Assembly (NCBI GenBank): GCA_036278735.1
Contig: DASUKM010000001.1
Location: 34,711-98,710 of the forward strand
Length of the DNA stretch: 64,000 nucleotides
Source: DASUKM01 sp036278735
GTDB lineage: Bacteria > Acidobacteriota > Vicinamibacteria > Vicinamibacterales > 2-12-FULL-66-21
Reading direction: 5' to 3'
Numbering within the stretch: position 1 is the first letter of the stretch; each line of letters starts with the position of its first letter. The translations under genes and the position numbers were made by a program. This document shows positions 35,434 through 43,884 of this stretch, piece after piece. Below the pieces are notes generated by a model that worked only from the letters and a program-made list of their open reading frames with translations, was not told where the DNA came from and searched no databases.

Positions 35434-35648
35434 CGCGGTGTCCGACGGCGGTGTGCGGATGGCGACGCATGACGCGTCGGCCACCCGCGGCGCTGATCCG
35501 TTCGCGCCTGATTCGTATCCGGCCTGGCCTGCTGCGTTGCCTGCGCGTGGGCGTCCGCTCCAGCCTGCACGGCGGCCTGCGCCGGCACGAGGGCCAGCAC
35601 GAGGACCGCTGCCCCGGCAGCCGTCGACCATCCTGAAAAATACTGCAT
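35100..35648 (-). CDS. possible exported protein running antisense into the ABC-F gene
   Basis: ATG 35648 has AAAGGAG 7 bases upstream and begins a clear signal peptide (MQYFSGWSTAAGAAVLVLAL, then VPAQAAVQA). A Gln/Ala/Arg-rich region follows. The frame has no stop until 35100, so it overlaps the 3' end of the ABC-F gene by 333 bases on the opposite strand. Only the first 72 residues lie outside that gene. Either the original stop was lost by a frameshift or the gene is decaying. Function unknown. Confidence 0.35.
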   Translation of the reverse strand: MQYFSGWSTAAGAAVLVLALVPAQAAVQAGADAHAQATQQARPDTNQARTDQRRGWPTRHASPSAHRRRTPRQAIEPAYSSYVPLKSLIVWSWKCQTRVPTSSIRSWSWVTSSTVPSNRCSATFSALIDSRSRWFVGSSRSSTFGFCSMMRQKSRRAVSPPESASVGFRLSSPLNSIWPSRP

Positions 35649-35651
35649 CGT

Positions 35652-35691
35652 TGCACTCCTTTCGTGTTCGTCACCACGCGAAAGGGGTGCA
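35652..35691. repeat. imperfect palindrome carrying Shine-Dalgarno-like sequences on both strands
   Basis: TGCACTCCTTTCGTG (35652-35666) is complementary, with one mismatch and a 2-base bulge, to CACGCGAAAGGGGTGCA (35675-35691) across an 8-base loop. The minus-strand arm carries the AAAGGAG of the gene at 35648 and the plus-strand arm carries GAAAGGGG ahead of an ATG at 35697. Confidence 0.5.
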
Positions 35692-35745
35692 CATCGATGC
35701 CGGCGACTGGTCTTCTGATTGCTGTGTACGGTAGAGGAGATGTCC

Positions 35746-35931
35746 ATGCCAGACGTGCCGAACGCCGACCCGAAGTATTCCGATCCGCGCCTCATTCCCG
35801 GCGGTTTGCGCTGGGGTGGCGCCGAGCGGACACCTGTCGGCATCAACGCGTTCGATCCGGTCGACCTCCCCGGGGGCGCTCGGCGCCCGCCGGGGACCGA
35901 CTTCAAGGATTCGCCGAATCTGCCGCGCTGA
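35746..35931 (+). CDS. small hydrophilic protein of unknown function
   Basis: A 61-residue protein, MPDVPNADPKYSDPRLIPGG and onwards, rich in Pro, Asp and Gly and probably unstructured. GAGGAG lies 6 bases before ATG 35746; an ATG at 35740 overlaps that site. Codon use is strongly GC-ending, like the neighbouring real genes. It converges with the BACON protein 18 bases downstream. Confidence 0.55.
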   Translation: MPDVPNADPKYSDPRLIPGGLRWGGAERTPVGINAFDPVDLPGGARRPPGTDFKDSPNLPR

Positions 35932-35949
35932 CGCGCTCGCCCCGCCGCG

Positions 35950-37167
35950 TCACTGTTGAATGATGTGGAGGCCGGTCGGCGGCGGCGGCGCCACACGACC
36001 CGCTTGCGTGACGGTGAAGCTGTGCCCGGCGACGCTCGCGGTCGTGCTTCGCCCGGTCACGGCCGTATTCGGCGCGACCGTGTAGCTCACGGATGCGGTT
36101 CCGGTGCCGGAGGCTTTCAGCGACAGCCACGACGCGCTCGTGCTTGCCGACCACCCGCATCCTGCCGAGGTCGTCACCTTCACGCTCCCCGTCGCGCCGC
36201 TGGCCGGGGCCTGGATCGACGACGGGCTGATGGCGTAGCTGCACGCGGCGCCGTCCTGAACGACAGTGAACACCATCCCGGCAATTTTCATGTGCCCGGT
36301 GCGGCTGGACCCCGTGTTCGCGGACACGCTGTAGCGCACGGTGCCGCTGCCGGAGCCTGACGTGCCGCGCGTGATGGTGAGCCACGATGCGTCGCTCGAC
36401 GCGGTCCAGGCGCAGCCGTCGTCGGTCGTGACCCGTACGCTGCCGGTGCCCCCTCCCGCCGCTGGGTCGTCGGAGGTCGAGTCGAGCGCGAAGCTGCACG
36501 ACGTCGTCGCGGCCGCCTGCGTGACCGAGAACACCTGTCCCGCGATCGTGGCGGTGCCGGTGCGCTGCGTCGCGCCGCCGTTCGAGTCGATCGAGTAGCC
36601 GACGCTTCCGCCGCCGCTGCCGGTCGCGCCGCTCGTGATGTTGATCCAGCCGGTGCCGCTCGTGGCCGTCCAGGTGCAGCCGCTGGCAGCGGTCACCGTG
36701 ACGCTGCCGGACGCGCCGGCGGCGGCGACCGATTGCGACGACGGAGAGATCGACGGGTTGCAGACCAGCGTGAACGTGAACGTATTCGACGGATCGCTCG
36801 CCGTGCTGCCGCCGGGGCCCACCGCCCGCACGCGCGCCTCGTACGTCGTCCCGCCGTCGGGCAACGACGAGAGCAGCGACACGAAGGGCACCTGAATGAG
36901 CCCATTCGCCCCCGGCGAGGGCTTCCCGAGATCGACGCTGTCGAACGGCGTCTCCGCGCCGGCGACGTACAAGTCCAGCGCGTACCCGGTCAGGACCGGC
37001 GATCCGTTCGAATCGACGGCGTCCTGATCCGCTGACGGCGTGAACTGGACCGACGTGGGATCGGTGATCGTCTGTGCCGAGGCGGCAAACGGGATCGCCA
37101 GCAGCGTCGCGAGCAACAGCATCGACGTGACCACCCAGGTGGTGGCGCGGTGCGTTCGGAACATCAT
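35950..37167 (-). CDS. exported protein with three BACON-type repeats
   Basis: A 405-residue protein. A signal peptide (SMLLLATLLAIPFAASAQ) is followed by a fibronectin-like region (residues 35-115) and three BACON-type beta-sandwich repeats, each with a Cys-Trp/Ala core (GCTWTATSGTGWINI, GCAWTASSDASWLTI, GCGWSASTSASWLSL) and a closing FTV/FSVTQAG strand. BACON domains bind mucin- or carbohydrate-like ligands in Bacteroidetes; the ligand here is unknown. GAGGG lies 3 bases before ATG 37167. The chain ends RVAPPPPTGLHIIQQ with no anchor. Confidence 0.85.
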   Translation of the reverse strand: MMFRTHRATTWVVTSMLLLATLLAIPFAASAQTITDPTSVQFTPSADQDAVDSNGSPVLTGYALDLYVAGAETPFDSVDLGKPSPGANGLIQVPFVSLLSSLPDGGTTYEARVRAVGPGGSTASDPSNTFTFTLVCNPSISPSSQSVAAAGASGSVTVTAASGCTWTATSGTGWINITSGATGSGGGSVGYSIDSNGGATQRTGTATIAGQVFSVTQAAATTSCSFALDSTSDDPAAGGGTGSVRVTTDDGCAWTASSDASWLTITRGTSGSGSGTVRYSVSANTGSSRTGHMKIAGMVFTVVQDGAACSYAISPSSIQAPASGATGSVKVTTSAGCGWSASTSASWLSLKASGTGTASVSYTVAPNTAVTGRSTTASVAGHSFTVTQAGRVAPPPPTGLHIIQQ

Positions 37168-37347
37168 CAGCCCTCGAGACAGAGCCCGAGTGCCGGGGAG
37201 CGTGCCCGCACGCACTGCACGAACCGCGCCCGTGCGCCACGTCGCCGTAACCTGCTGAATGCGCGAGGGCCCGCGCGCCGCTAACAATGCTGCAATGACC
37301 GGCCGCACACAGCTTTGTGTCGCGGCGGCACGGTTCGTCGCTGCTGC

Positions 37348-37566
37348 CTACCAGCCCTGGCGGACGACCAACCAGAGGGCCGCCCCCACGAGCAGGCCCA
37401 CAACCAGCATCGACCAGACGTTGGGTGTGAAGAAGGGATAGACGAAATACGTGAGGCCGGCCACCAGATGGGGGACGCGTTCCTGCTTGCGGCCGTACGT
37501 GAACAGGACGAAACCGGCGCCGCTGACGATCAGCGACAGGAACAGCCAGCCTGGATCGAGGGTCAC
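37348..37566 (-). CDS. small membrane protein with three helices
   Basis: A 72-residue protein. The GTG at 37566 is chosen because TATAGT ends 6 bases upstream; longer starts lack any signal. It has three hydrophobic segments (WLFLSLIVSGAGFVLFTYG, HLVAGLTYFVYPFF, MLVVGLLVGAALWLVV). The layout matches small amphipathic membrane proteins with a conserved YFVYPFF core; role unknown. Confidence 0.65.
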   Translation of the reverse strand: MTLDPGWLFLSLIVSGAGFVLFTYGRKQERVPHLVAGLTYFVYPFFTPNVWSMLVVGLLVGAALWLVVRQGW

Positions 37567-37572
37567 GCGCCC

Positions 37573-37578
37573 ACTATA
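37573..37578 (-). promoter_or_regulatory. -10 box of a predicted leaderless transcript
   Basis: TATAGT on the minus strand ends 6 bases before the GTG at 37566. Confidence 0.5.
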
Positions 37579-37774
37579 CCGCCGGCCGGCGGTCAGAAGA
37601 CCCAGCGACGCTGCCGGAGGATCGGCAAGGAAGGCCTCCTGGCCCGCGAAGTGGAAGATCTTCCCGACCCGGATATCCATCGTCCGGATCCAGGGCGGCA
37701 CGTCGGGGCAACGCTCATGCCGTCAGCCTGCGTTTGCGGAAGGCTGTGCGTGGATCAGACCCTTATGGACTGAC

Positions 37775-40270
37775 TCACTCCGCCCGCAGGGTCTGGGCCG
37801 GATCGAGACGGAGCACGCGAAGGGCCGGCACCAGGCTGGCGACGGCCGCAATGGCGATCAGGATCGCCACGACCGCGCCGAAGGTGCCCGCGTCGGTCGG
37901 CGTCACTCCCCAGACGAACGATCGCAGCAGCCGGGCGACCGCCAGCGCGGCGGCCGAGCCCAGCGCGACGCCAATGAGCGCGAGCACGAGGCCCGGAATG
38001 ACCACGGCGCGGATCGCCTGCCCCGCCGTCGCGCCGAGCGCGAGCCGGATGCCCAGCTCCCGCGCCCGCTCGCTCACGCTGCTCGCGATCAATCCGTGGA
38101 TGCCGACGGCCGCCAGCACGAGGGCGATGAATCCCAGACCGGCGACCAGCCACATCATGAAGCGCTGCGACGAGAGCCTGTCGCCCCGAAGATCGTCGAT
38201 CGTCGCGACGCGAGCCACCGGGAGCTGCGGATCGACGCTCGCGATCGCGCGCCGCAGTTCGGGCACGAGGGTCGCCTCCGGCAGCGTGCTGCGGACCGCC
38301 CAGGACGGCTCGAACCAGGTGTGCACGAGCGTCAGGAACGCCGGCGTCGTTTGCGCGGCGGGGATGTAGATCGTCGGCAGCGGCGAGATCGGGCCGAAGT
38401 CTCCCCACCCGGCGGACCCCTGCTGCGTGTTGCCGACCACGCCGACGATTTCGCGCGGCGTGTCCCCGCTGGCGATACGGCGCCCGACGACGGCCGGATC
38501 GTCCTTGTAATAGCGCTCGACGAAGGCCTCATTCACGACGGCCACGCCTGTCGACGCGGCCGTGTCCTGCGGGCTGACGGTTCGCCCCGCCCGGACCGGC
38601 ACCTTCAAGGTCTCGAGAAACCTGGGCGTCGCGTACACCAGGTTCGTGATGTGTCCCCCCTTCGGGTCGGTGTCCGGGTGCAGGCCGTCGAGTCTCCTGA
38701 ACCCCAAGTTCAGGAGCCGCGTGTACGGCATCCCCAGGGCGACGCCGGCGTCCTGCACGCCTGGCACCGCGCGCAGGCGTCGAAGCGTCTCCTCGAACAG
38801 TTGATTGACGCTGGCCGGCTCGCCGTACCGCGCATCCTGGAGCGACACGCTGGCGGTCACGAGATGGGTCTCGTCGAAGCCCGGGTTCAGATCGCGCAGG
38901 TGGATGAACGTCCGGATCAGCAAGCCCGCGCTGACCAGGAGGACGACCCCCAGCGCCACCTCGATCACGACCAGTACGCGCCGCGGCCACTGGCTCGAGC
39001 CCCCCGCGACACCGCGCGCGCCTGTTTCGGCGAGTGCCGCCTGCACGTCCAGACGCGACGTCTGCCAGGCGGGTACGAGCGCGAAGACGATGCTGGTGCC
39101 CAGCGCGATGCCCAGCGTGGCGACGAGGCCGCGCATGTTCAAGCCGATCGGCTGCCACAAGCCGTACACTTCCGCGCCGAGCGAGCCCAGGATCGACAGC
39201 ACGCCCCAGCCAACCGCCAGGCCGAGCGCGCCTCCCGCCAGCGCGAGCACGACGCTTTCCACCAGGAGCTGCCGCACCACGGCCCCCCGGCCGCTTCCGA
39301 GCGCCATACGGGTGGCAATCTCGCGCGTCCGGGTCGTGCCGCGCGCGAGGAGCAGCCCGGCGATGTTCACGCAGGCGATCAACAGGACGATGGCGACGGC
39401 GCCCCAGAGCATCAGCAGCGGACGCCGGATCCCGCCGGTCATCCCCTCCTGCATGGGCACGAGATCCAGCTCCGCGAGGTAGCCCGCCGGCACGTTCTGA
39501 AACGCGAAGGACGAGACGCCGCGGATGTCGTTGCGCGCTTCCGGCCAGCTCACGCCGTCGTGCAGCCGCGCCACCACGTCGTAATTGGTGCCGCCGCCCT
39601 CGCCGGTCATCGACGGCTGGAGCGGCGTCCAGAGATCGACCCCTTCGCCGCCGGTGAAGCTCTCGCGCTCGGTGATGGGAAAATCCGCCGGCATCACCCC
39701 GACAATGGTGAAGGCCTGTCCTTTGAGCCGGATCGCCCGCCCGACGACGGAGGGATCGCTCTTGAACACCCGCTGCCACAGGCCGTACGCAAGGATCACG
39801 ACCGGCTCGCCGCCCGGCCGGTCCTCCTCGGCGGAGAATTCGCGGCCGATGAACGGCGGAATGCCCATGACGTGAAAGTACCCGGCGCTGACCCGCTGTT
39901 GCTGGACGTACGCCGCGGCGTCGCCTGCCAGGAGGTTCACGCCAGATGTCCCCCCGACGACCGCCGCGTCGACGGCGGTCGCATGGTCGTGCACGGCGAA
40001 CCACATCCGCCCGTTCGCACCGATCTCCCGGTCGTCCCCTTCCTGCGGCGATCGGACGTGGCGCTGGAGCAGCGCGAGGCGGTCGGCGTGCGGGAATGGC
40101 AGCGGCTCGAACAGCAGCGCGTTCACGACGCTGAACACGGCGGTATTGGCGCCGATCCCGAGCGCCAGCGTGACGACCGCCGCGAGGGTGAAGCCCGGCG
40201 TCTTGCGCAGCATGCGAACGCCGTAACGCAGGTCGCGGACGAGCGAGTCGATCGTCGGGAAGGGGGTCAT
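37775..40270 (-). CDS. ADOP/MacB-type duplicated ABC transporter permease
   Basis: An 831-residue inner-membrane protein with the duplicated permease layout of the acidobacterial orphan permease (ADOP) group. Residues 1-30 are cytoplasmic (SLVRDLRYGVRMLRKTPGFT), then four helices in the first half and four in the second, each half with a MacB_PCD-type periplasmic domain. EIATRMALGSGRGAVVRQLL and ELGIRLALGATAGQAIRAVV are the two coupling motifs. No ATPase subunit is adjacent; the group is named orphan for that reason. It may work with the MacB-type ATPase at the right edge or with another; export of an unknown substrate is inferred. Confidence 0.9.
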   Translation of the reverse strand: MTPFPTIDSLVRDLRYGVRMLRKTPGFTLAAVVTLALGIGANTAVFSVVNALLFEPLPFPHADRLALLQRHVRSPQEGDDREIGANGRMWFAVHDHATAVDAAVVGGTSGVNLLAGDAAAYVQQQRVSAGYFHVMGIPPFIGREFSAEEDRPGGEPVVILAYGLWQRVFKSDPSVVGRAIRLKGQAFTIVGVMPADFPITERESFTGGEGVDLWTPLQPSMTGEGGGTNYDVVARLHDGVSWPEARNDIRGVSSFAFQNVPAGYLAELDLVPMQEGMTGGIRRPLLMLWGAVAIVLLIACVNIAGLLLARGTTRTREIATRMALGSGRGAVVRQLLVESVVLALAGGALGLAVGWGVLSILGSLGAEVYGLWQPIGLNMRGLVATLGIALGTSIVFALVPAWQTSRLDVQAALAETGARGVAGGSSQWPRRVLVVIEVALGVVLLVSAGLLIRTFIHLRDLNPGFDETHLVTASVSLQDARYGEPASVNQLFEETLRRLRAVPGVQDAGVALGMPYTRLLNLGFRRLDGLHPDTDPKGGHITNLVYATPRFLETLKVPVRAGRTVSPQDTAASTGVAVVNEAFVERYYKDDPAVVGRRIASGDTPREIVGVVGNTQQGSAGWGDFGPISPLPTIYIPAAQTTPAFLTLVHTWFEPSWAVRSTLPEATLVPELRRAIASVDPQLPVARVATIDDLRGDRLSSQRFMMWLVAGLGFIALVLAAVGIHGLIASSVSERARELGIRLALGATAGQAIRAVVIPGLVLALIGVALGSAAALAVARLLRSFVWGVTPTDAGTFGAVVAILIAIAAVASLVPALRVLRLDPAQTLRAE

Positions 40271-40322
40271 GACAGCAGTAGACGAGGAGGAGGGGCGGAT
40301 GGTTTACCGGGGGGCGGGGGGC

Positions 40323-40349
40323 GGTAGCTGGAAGCTGGAAGCTGGAGGC
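40323..40349. repeat. AGCTGGA short repeat
   Basis: Three copies of AGCTGGA in a 27-base stretch between the ADOP gene and the nucleotidyltransferase gene. The reverse complement (CCAGCTTCCAGCT) is part of the tract at 11905. Confidence 0.65.
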
Positions 40350-40353
40350 CGTC

Positions 40354-41262
40354 TTATGACGCGATCGGCGTCTCGTCGCGCGGTTCCGCGCGGTCGTCGC
40401 TGCGCTGGTCCCAGACGTCCGACGCGGCAATCGCGCGGATGGCCGGCTGATTGCGGGCCTGTCGAATCAGGCCGCCGCGCGGGTCGCAAAAGCCCCACTC
40501 GCGCACGTCGATGGCGAAGCTGAACCGCGAAATCAGCGGCCCGCGGGTGACGTCCGCCTCTTCTTCGTCGTGCCCGATATCCGCCCGCGCCTGCTCGATC
40601 AGCCGCTCCATCACCCACGCCGGCACGTTGCTCCGGTAGCCCGGATACACGTAGCTGAACATCTGGAGCTGGGCGAGCAGCAGCGGCCAGTGCTCCCCCA
40701 CCCGCGTGATCAATCGCTCCCAGTCGAGCGCGTCCCCCAGGCACAACAGCAGGTGGACGATGTCGGACATGTCGTGGCGATGCCGTTCGCTGATGAACAG
40801 CCGGTGCCAGATCAGCTCCTCGGCGGGCGCGATCCGGACGGGGGTCGCGGCCAGCACGCCAGGACGGCTGTGCTCCAGCCATCCATGATCGATCAGCGCG
40901 ACACCGTTGCCCATCCCGTAGATGAGGTCGACGAAGCGCTCGCCGACCATGGCCTTGGCGAGCCAGTGCAGATCCTCCAGACGCGTGACGAACCCGGCGG
41001 CCCCGAGCGCGCGCGCGGCGGGCACGACCGCCTCGGGCTCGAAGAACAAGTCGAGATCTTTCGTCTGCCGGTAGATGCCCGTATGTTCGTAAATCGCATA
41101 CGCGCCAGCCACGACAAACGGCACCGATGCCTCGTCGAGCGCCTGCAGCGCGCGGCGATAGACTTCGCGCTCCTCTTCAGGGATCCAGAAGTCTCCGTGG
41201 GTGACCGACTTCCGCTCCTCCGACGACAGACGCCGCGGACGACGTCCTTTGACGCTGGGCAC
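40354..41262 (-). CDS. nucleotidyltransferase-fold protein
   Basis: A 302-residue protein. The GTG at 41262 has AGGAG 6 bases upstream. Residues about 25-110 are a DNA polymerase beta-like nucleotidyltransferase fold: FVVAGAYAIYEHTGIYRQTKDLDLFF, in which DLDLF supplies the paired aspartates. A second helical half follows with ELIWHRLFISERHRHD. This resembles the NTP_transf_5 family, whose members modify small molecules or proteins or serve as antitoxins. The gene follows the lipoprotein gene by 2 bases and is probably in one operon with it. Confidence 0.78.
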   Translation of the reverse strand: MPSVKGRRPRRLSSEERKSVTHGDFWIPEEEREVYRRALQALDEASVPFVVAGAYAIYEHTGIYRQTKDLDLFFEPEAVVPAARALGAAGFVTRLEDLHWLAKAMVGERFVDLIYGMGNGVALIDHGWLEHSRPGVLAATPVRIAPAEELIWHRLFISERHRHDMSDIVHLLLCLGDALDWERLITRVGEHWPLLLAQLQMFSYVYPGYRSNVPAWVMERLIEQARADIGHDEEEADVTRGPLISRFSFAIDVREWGFCDPRGGLIRQARNQPAIRAIAASDVWDQRSDDRAEPRDETPIAS

Positions 41263-41264
41263 CG

Positions 41265-41732
41265 TTACTCCTGGCAGCGGTCGCCGGTCGGCTGGATCGT
41301 GTTCACGCGAAGATGACGGATCCGGACGTCGGTCTTCGTCTCGACGGTGGGGGTCCCGGTCGTGGCCTTGGGCTTGCCGACCGCCTCGGGCGCGGAACGG
41401 CTGGCGAGCTGCTGCTCGCTCGTCATCGTGCCATTCACCTTGACCTGCTGGTTCACCTCGCCGCGCAGCGTCGCGTTGTCGGTGGTGTCGAGCTGATAGG
41501 TCGCCGTCTGCTGCGTCCCCACGGCTTGCGTAGCGACGAGTACATAGGTGCCGGCCGCATCGCCCGCTCGCAGGCAGCCGGTCACGGTCATCAACTCGGA
41601 CGTGGCGTGTGGCGGCGTGATCTCCTTCGACTCCGCCGCCGCCGCGGCCCGCCCGCTGTCGCGGGTGCATCCGGCCGCCGCCGCCAGCATGACGGCCACA
41701 GCGCCTCCAACGATCGTTCGAGTGACCTGCAC
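41265..41732 (-). CDS. lipoprotein of unknown function
   Basis: A 155-residue protein. The GTG at 41732 has GAGGAGG 4 bases upstream. The signal peptide ends with a lipobox (LAAAAGC), so the mature protein would be attached to the membrane by lgt action. Its core has a strand-rich region with TVTGCLRAGDAAGTYVLVAT and VNQQVKVNGTM, the pattern of a single beta-barrel domain that is often found in acidobacterial lipoproteins. First gene of a two-gene operon with 40354-41262. Confidence 0.75.
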   Translation of the reverse strand: MQVTRTIVGGAVAVMLAAAAGCTRDSGRAAAAAESKEITPPHATSELMTVTGCLRAGDAAGTYVLVATQAVGTQQTATYQLDTTDNATLRGEVNQQVKVNGTMTSEQQLASRSAPEAVGKPKATTGTPTVETKTDVRIRHLRVNTIQPTGDRCQE

Positions 41733-41814
41733 GGCATCCTCCTCGCGTCTGGTCGTGTTGCAGGATGCACGCCAGCGTGACGTCCACCTCATCAGATGCG
41801 GGTCGTTCAAGGTG

Positions 41815-41974
41815 CGGGGTTCCGGGTTCCAAGTCGGGTTCCAGGTTCCGGGTCGGGTTCCGGGTTCCGGGTTGCGTTCGGGGTTCCAGGGCGGGTTCGG
41901 AGTCGCGGAACCCCGAACCAACGCCGAACCCTGAACCCTGAACCCAACCCCTGAACCCGGAACCCCGAACCCGG
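41815..41974. repeat. GGGTTCC then GAACCC repeat, longest copy in the window
   Basis: About 160 bases. The first half is GGGTTCC copies, then the strand sense flips to CCGAACC/CCTGAACCC copies at about 41907. A half-inverted layout of this kind could fold into a long imperfect hairpin between the divergent lipoprotein and ligase genes. Confidence 0.85.
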
Positions 41975-41995
41975 TTGTTACCCGCCCTCGCGTCG

Positions 41996-42001
41996 TAGAA
42001 T
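41996..42001 (+). promoter_or_regulatory. -10 box of a predicted leaderless ligD transcript
   Basis: TAGAAT ends 6 bases before the GTG at 42008. Confidence 0.55.
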
Positions 42002-42007
42002 CGGCGG

Positions 42008-43864
42008 GTGCAGTACCGTCCGCAGCTCGCGCAACTCGTCAAGAAGGCGCCCGACGGCCCCGAGTGGGTGCACGAGCTGAAGTACGACGGCTACCGGATC
42101 GGCTGCCGGATCGAGCGTGGGCGCGTCGCCCTGATCAGCCGCAACGGCCGCGACTGGACCGCGGCGTTTCCCGAAATCGTGACCGCGGCGGCGCGCCTGC
42201 GCACGCCTCGCGCGCTCCTCGACGGCGAACTCTGCGCCGTCTTGCCGGACGGCCGCACCAGCTTCCAGGCGCTCCAGAACGCGGCGTCGGGGACGCCGCA
42301 CCGGAGCCTCGTCTACTTCGTCTTCGACCTGCTGCTCCTCGGCGAGCGCGATCTGACGCGCGAGCCGCTGGAGCGGCGCAAGACGGCGTTGGCCGCGCTG
42401 GTGGGCACGCGGCAGACCGGACGTATCCGCTACGCCGAACACATCGAGGGCCGAGGGCCCGACGCGTTCGCGCAGGCCTGCCGGCTGGGTCTCGAGGGCA
42501 TCGTCTCGAAGCGCCGCGAGCAGCCCTATCTGCTCGGGAAGCGCGGCGGCTGGCTCAAAACGAAGTGCGTCCGGCGCCAGGAATTCGTCGTCGGCGGCTT
42601 CACGGATCCCGAAGGGGCCCGCGCCGGCATCGGCGCGCTGCTCGTGGGGTTCTACGACCACGACCGTCTCGTGTTCGCGGGCAAGGTGGGCACCGGGTTC
42701 ACGCACGCGGGCGCCCGCGATCTCCGTTCGCAGCTCGAACGACTCGAGACGGCCGTGTGTCCGTACGCGACGCCGCCCGCCGGCTGGCTCGGGCGCCATG
42801 CCCACTGGGTGCGGCCGCGCCTCGTGGCGGAAGTGGCCTTCACCGAGTGGACGAGCGGCGGCCACATCCGGCATCCGTCCTTTCAGGGGCTTCGCGCCGA
42901 CAAGGCCGCGCGCGACGTCGTCCGAGAGGATGCGGCCCCCGCGCCCGTCGCGCGAGACACACCCGACCCGGAGCCCGTCGTCTGCGGCGTGCGCATCAGC
43001 CATCCGGACCGCGTCATGTACCCGGAGCCGCGGCTGACGAAGCTCGACGTCGCCCGGTACTACGAACGCGTAGCCGCCTGGATGCTGCCGCACGTGCTCG
43101 GACGGCCGCTGACGCTCGTCCGCTGCGGACAGGGGATCGATGGCGGCTGCGTGTTCATGAAGCACTCGAAGGTGTGGGCACCGGCCGCGCTTCGGCGCGT
43201 ACGCATCCAGGAAAAGACGAAGGTCGGGGACTATCTGGTGATCGAGTCCCCCGAAGCGCTCCTCTCGCTGATTCAGATGGACGTGCTCGAAATTCACACG
43301 TGGAACACGCGCGCCGATCGCGTGGACATGCCGGATCGCCTCGTCTTCGATCTGGATCCCGGGGAACGCATCGCGTGGCGCACCGTGATCGAGTCCGCCC
43401 GTCTCGTCCGCGAGGTGCTGCGCGCGATCGATCTCGAAAGCTTCGTGAAGACGACCGGCGGGCGCGGGCTGCACGTCGTCGTTCCGATCGAGCGGCGGCA
43501 CGACTGGCGCGTCTGCCTCGCGTTCGCGCGCACGCTCGCGTCCACCCTTGTGCGCCGCGATCCGAGCCTGTTCACGACGGAGTTCGCAAAGCGCGGGCGC
43601 GAGGCGCGGATCCTGATCGATTACCTGCGCAACAACCGGACGAACACGTCCATCGCCGCCTTTTCCACCCGCGCCCGGCCCGGTGCGCCCGTCTCGATTC
43701 CGATCCGGTGGACCGACCTCACGGCGGCGATGACGCCGGACCGCTGGACTGTCGAGTCCGTTCCGGGCCGTTTCGCCAAACGCGCCGACCCGTGGGCCGC
43801 GTACTGGAAGACTCGGCAGCGCCTCTCGGCATCCGCCATCGCGAGCGTGCGCCAACTGGCATGA
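42008..43864 (+). CDS. ligD: DNA ligase D, ligase plus primase-polymerase domains
   Basis: A 618-residue enzyme of non-homologous end joining. Residues 1-310 are the ATP-dependent ligase: motif I ELKYDGYR with the catalytic Lys25, motif IV-like LEGIVSKRR, motif V-like GGWLKTKCVRRQEF. Residues 325-618 are the archaeo-eukaryotic primase/polymerase: FDLDPG carries the catalytic aspartates, GGRGLHVVVPI and the RDPSLFTTEF region follow. The phosphoesterase domain of Pseudomonas and mycobacterial LigD is missing, as is a Ku gene in the window. The domain order is ligase then polymerase. Confidence 0.93.
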   Translation: MQYRPQLAQLVKKAPDGPEWVHELKYDGYRIGCRIERGRVALISRNGRDWTAAFPEIVTAAARLRTPRALLDGELCAVLPDGRTSFQALQNAASGTPHRSLVYFVFDLLLLGERDLTREPLERRKTALAALVGTRQTGRIRYAEHIEGRGPDAFAQACRLGLEGIVSKRREQPYLLGKRGGWLKTKCVRRQEFVVGGFTDPEGARAGIGALLVGFYDHDRLVFAGKVGTGFTHAGARDLRSQLERLETAVCPYATPPAGWLGRHAHWVRPRLVAEVAFTEWTSGGHIRHPSFQGLRADKAARDVVREDAAPAPVARDTPDPEPVVCGVRISHPDRVMYPEPRLTKLDVARYYERVAAWMLPHVLGRPLTLVRCGQGIDGGCVFMKHSKVWAPAALRRVRIQEKTKVGDYLVIESPEALLSLIQMDVLEIHTWNTRADRVDMPDRLVFDLDPGERIAWRTVIESARLVREVLRAIDLESFVKTTGGRGLHVVVPIERRHDWRVCLAFARTLASTLVRRDPSLFTTEFAKRGREARILIDYLRNNRTNTSIAAFSTRARPGAPVSIPIRWTDLTAAMTPDRWTVESVPGRFAKRADPWAAYWKTRQRLSASAIASVRQLA

Positions 43865-43884
43865 GCGGACGGACTCCGCCCCGG

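Noticed and set aside
35697..35963. 89-codon plus-strand frame following the palindrome
   Set aside because: Codon use and composition (Arg-rich, no structure) are poor compared with the overlapping 61-residue frame at 35746; kept only as a note in the palindrome entry.
37775..40430. A second permease gene in another frame over the ADOP gene
   Set aside because: The alternative frame is Arg/Ala/Pro-rich without hydrophobic helices; the 831-codon frame has all permease motifs.
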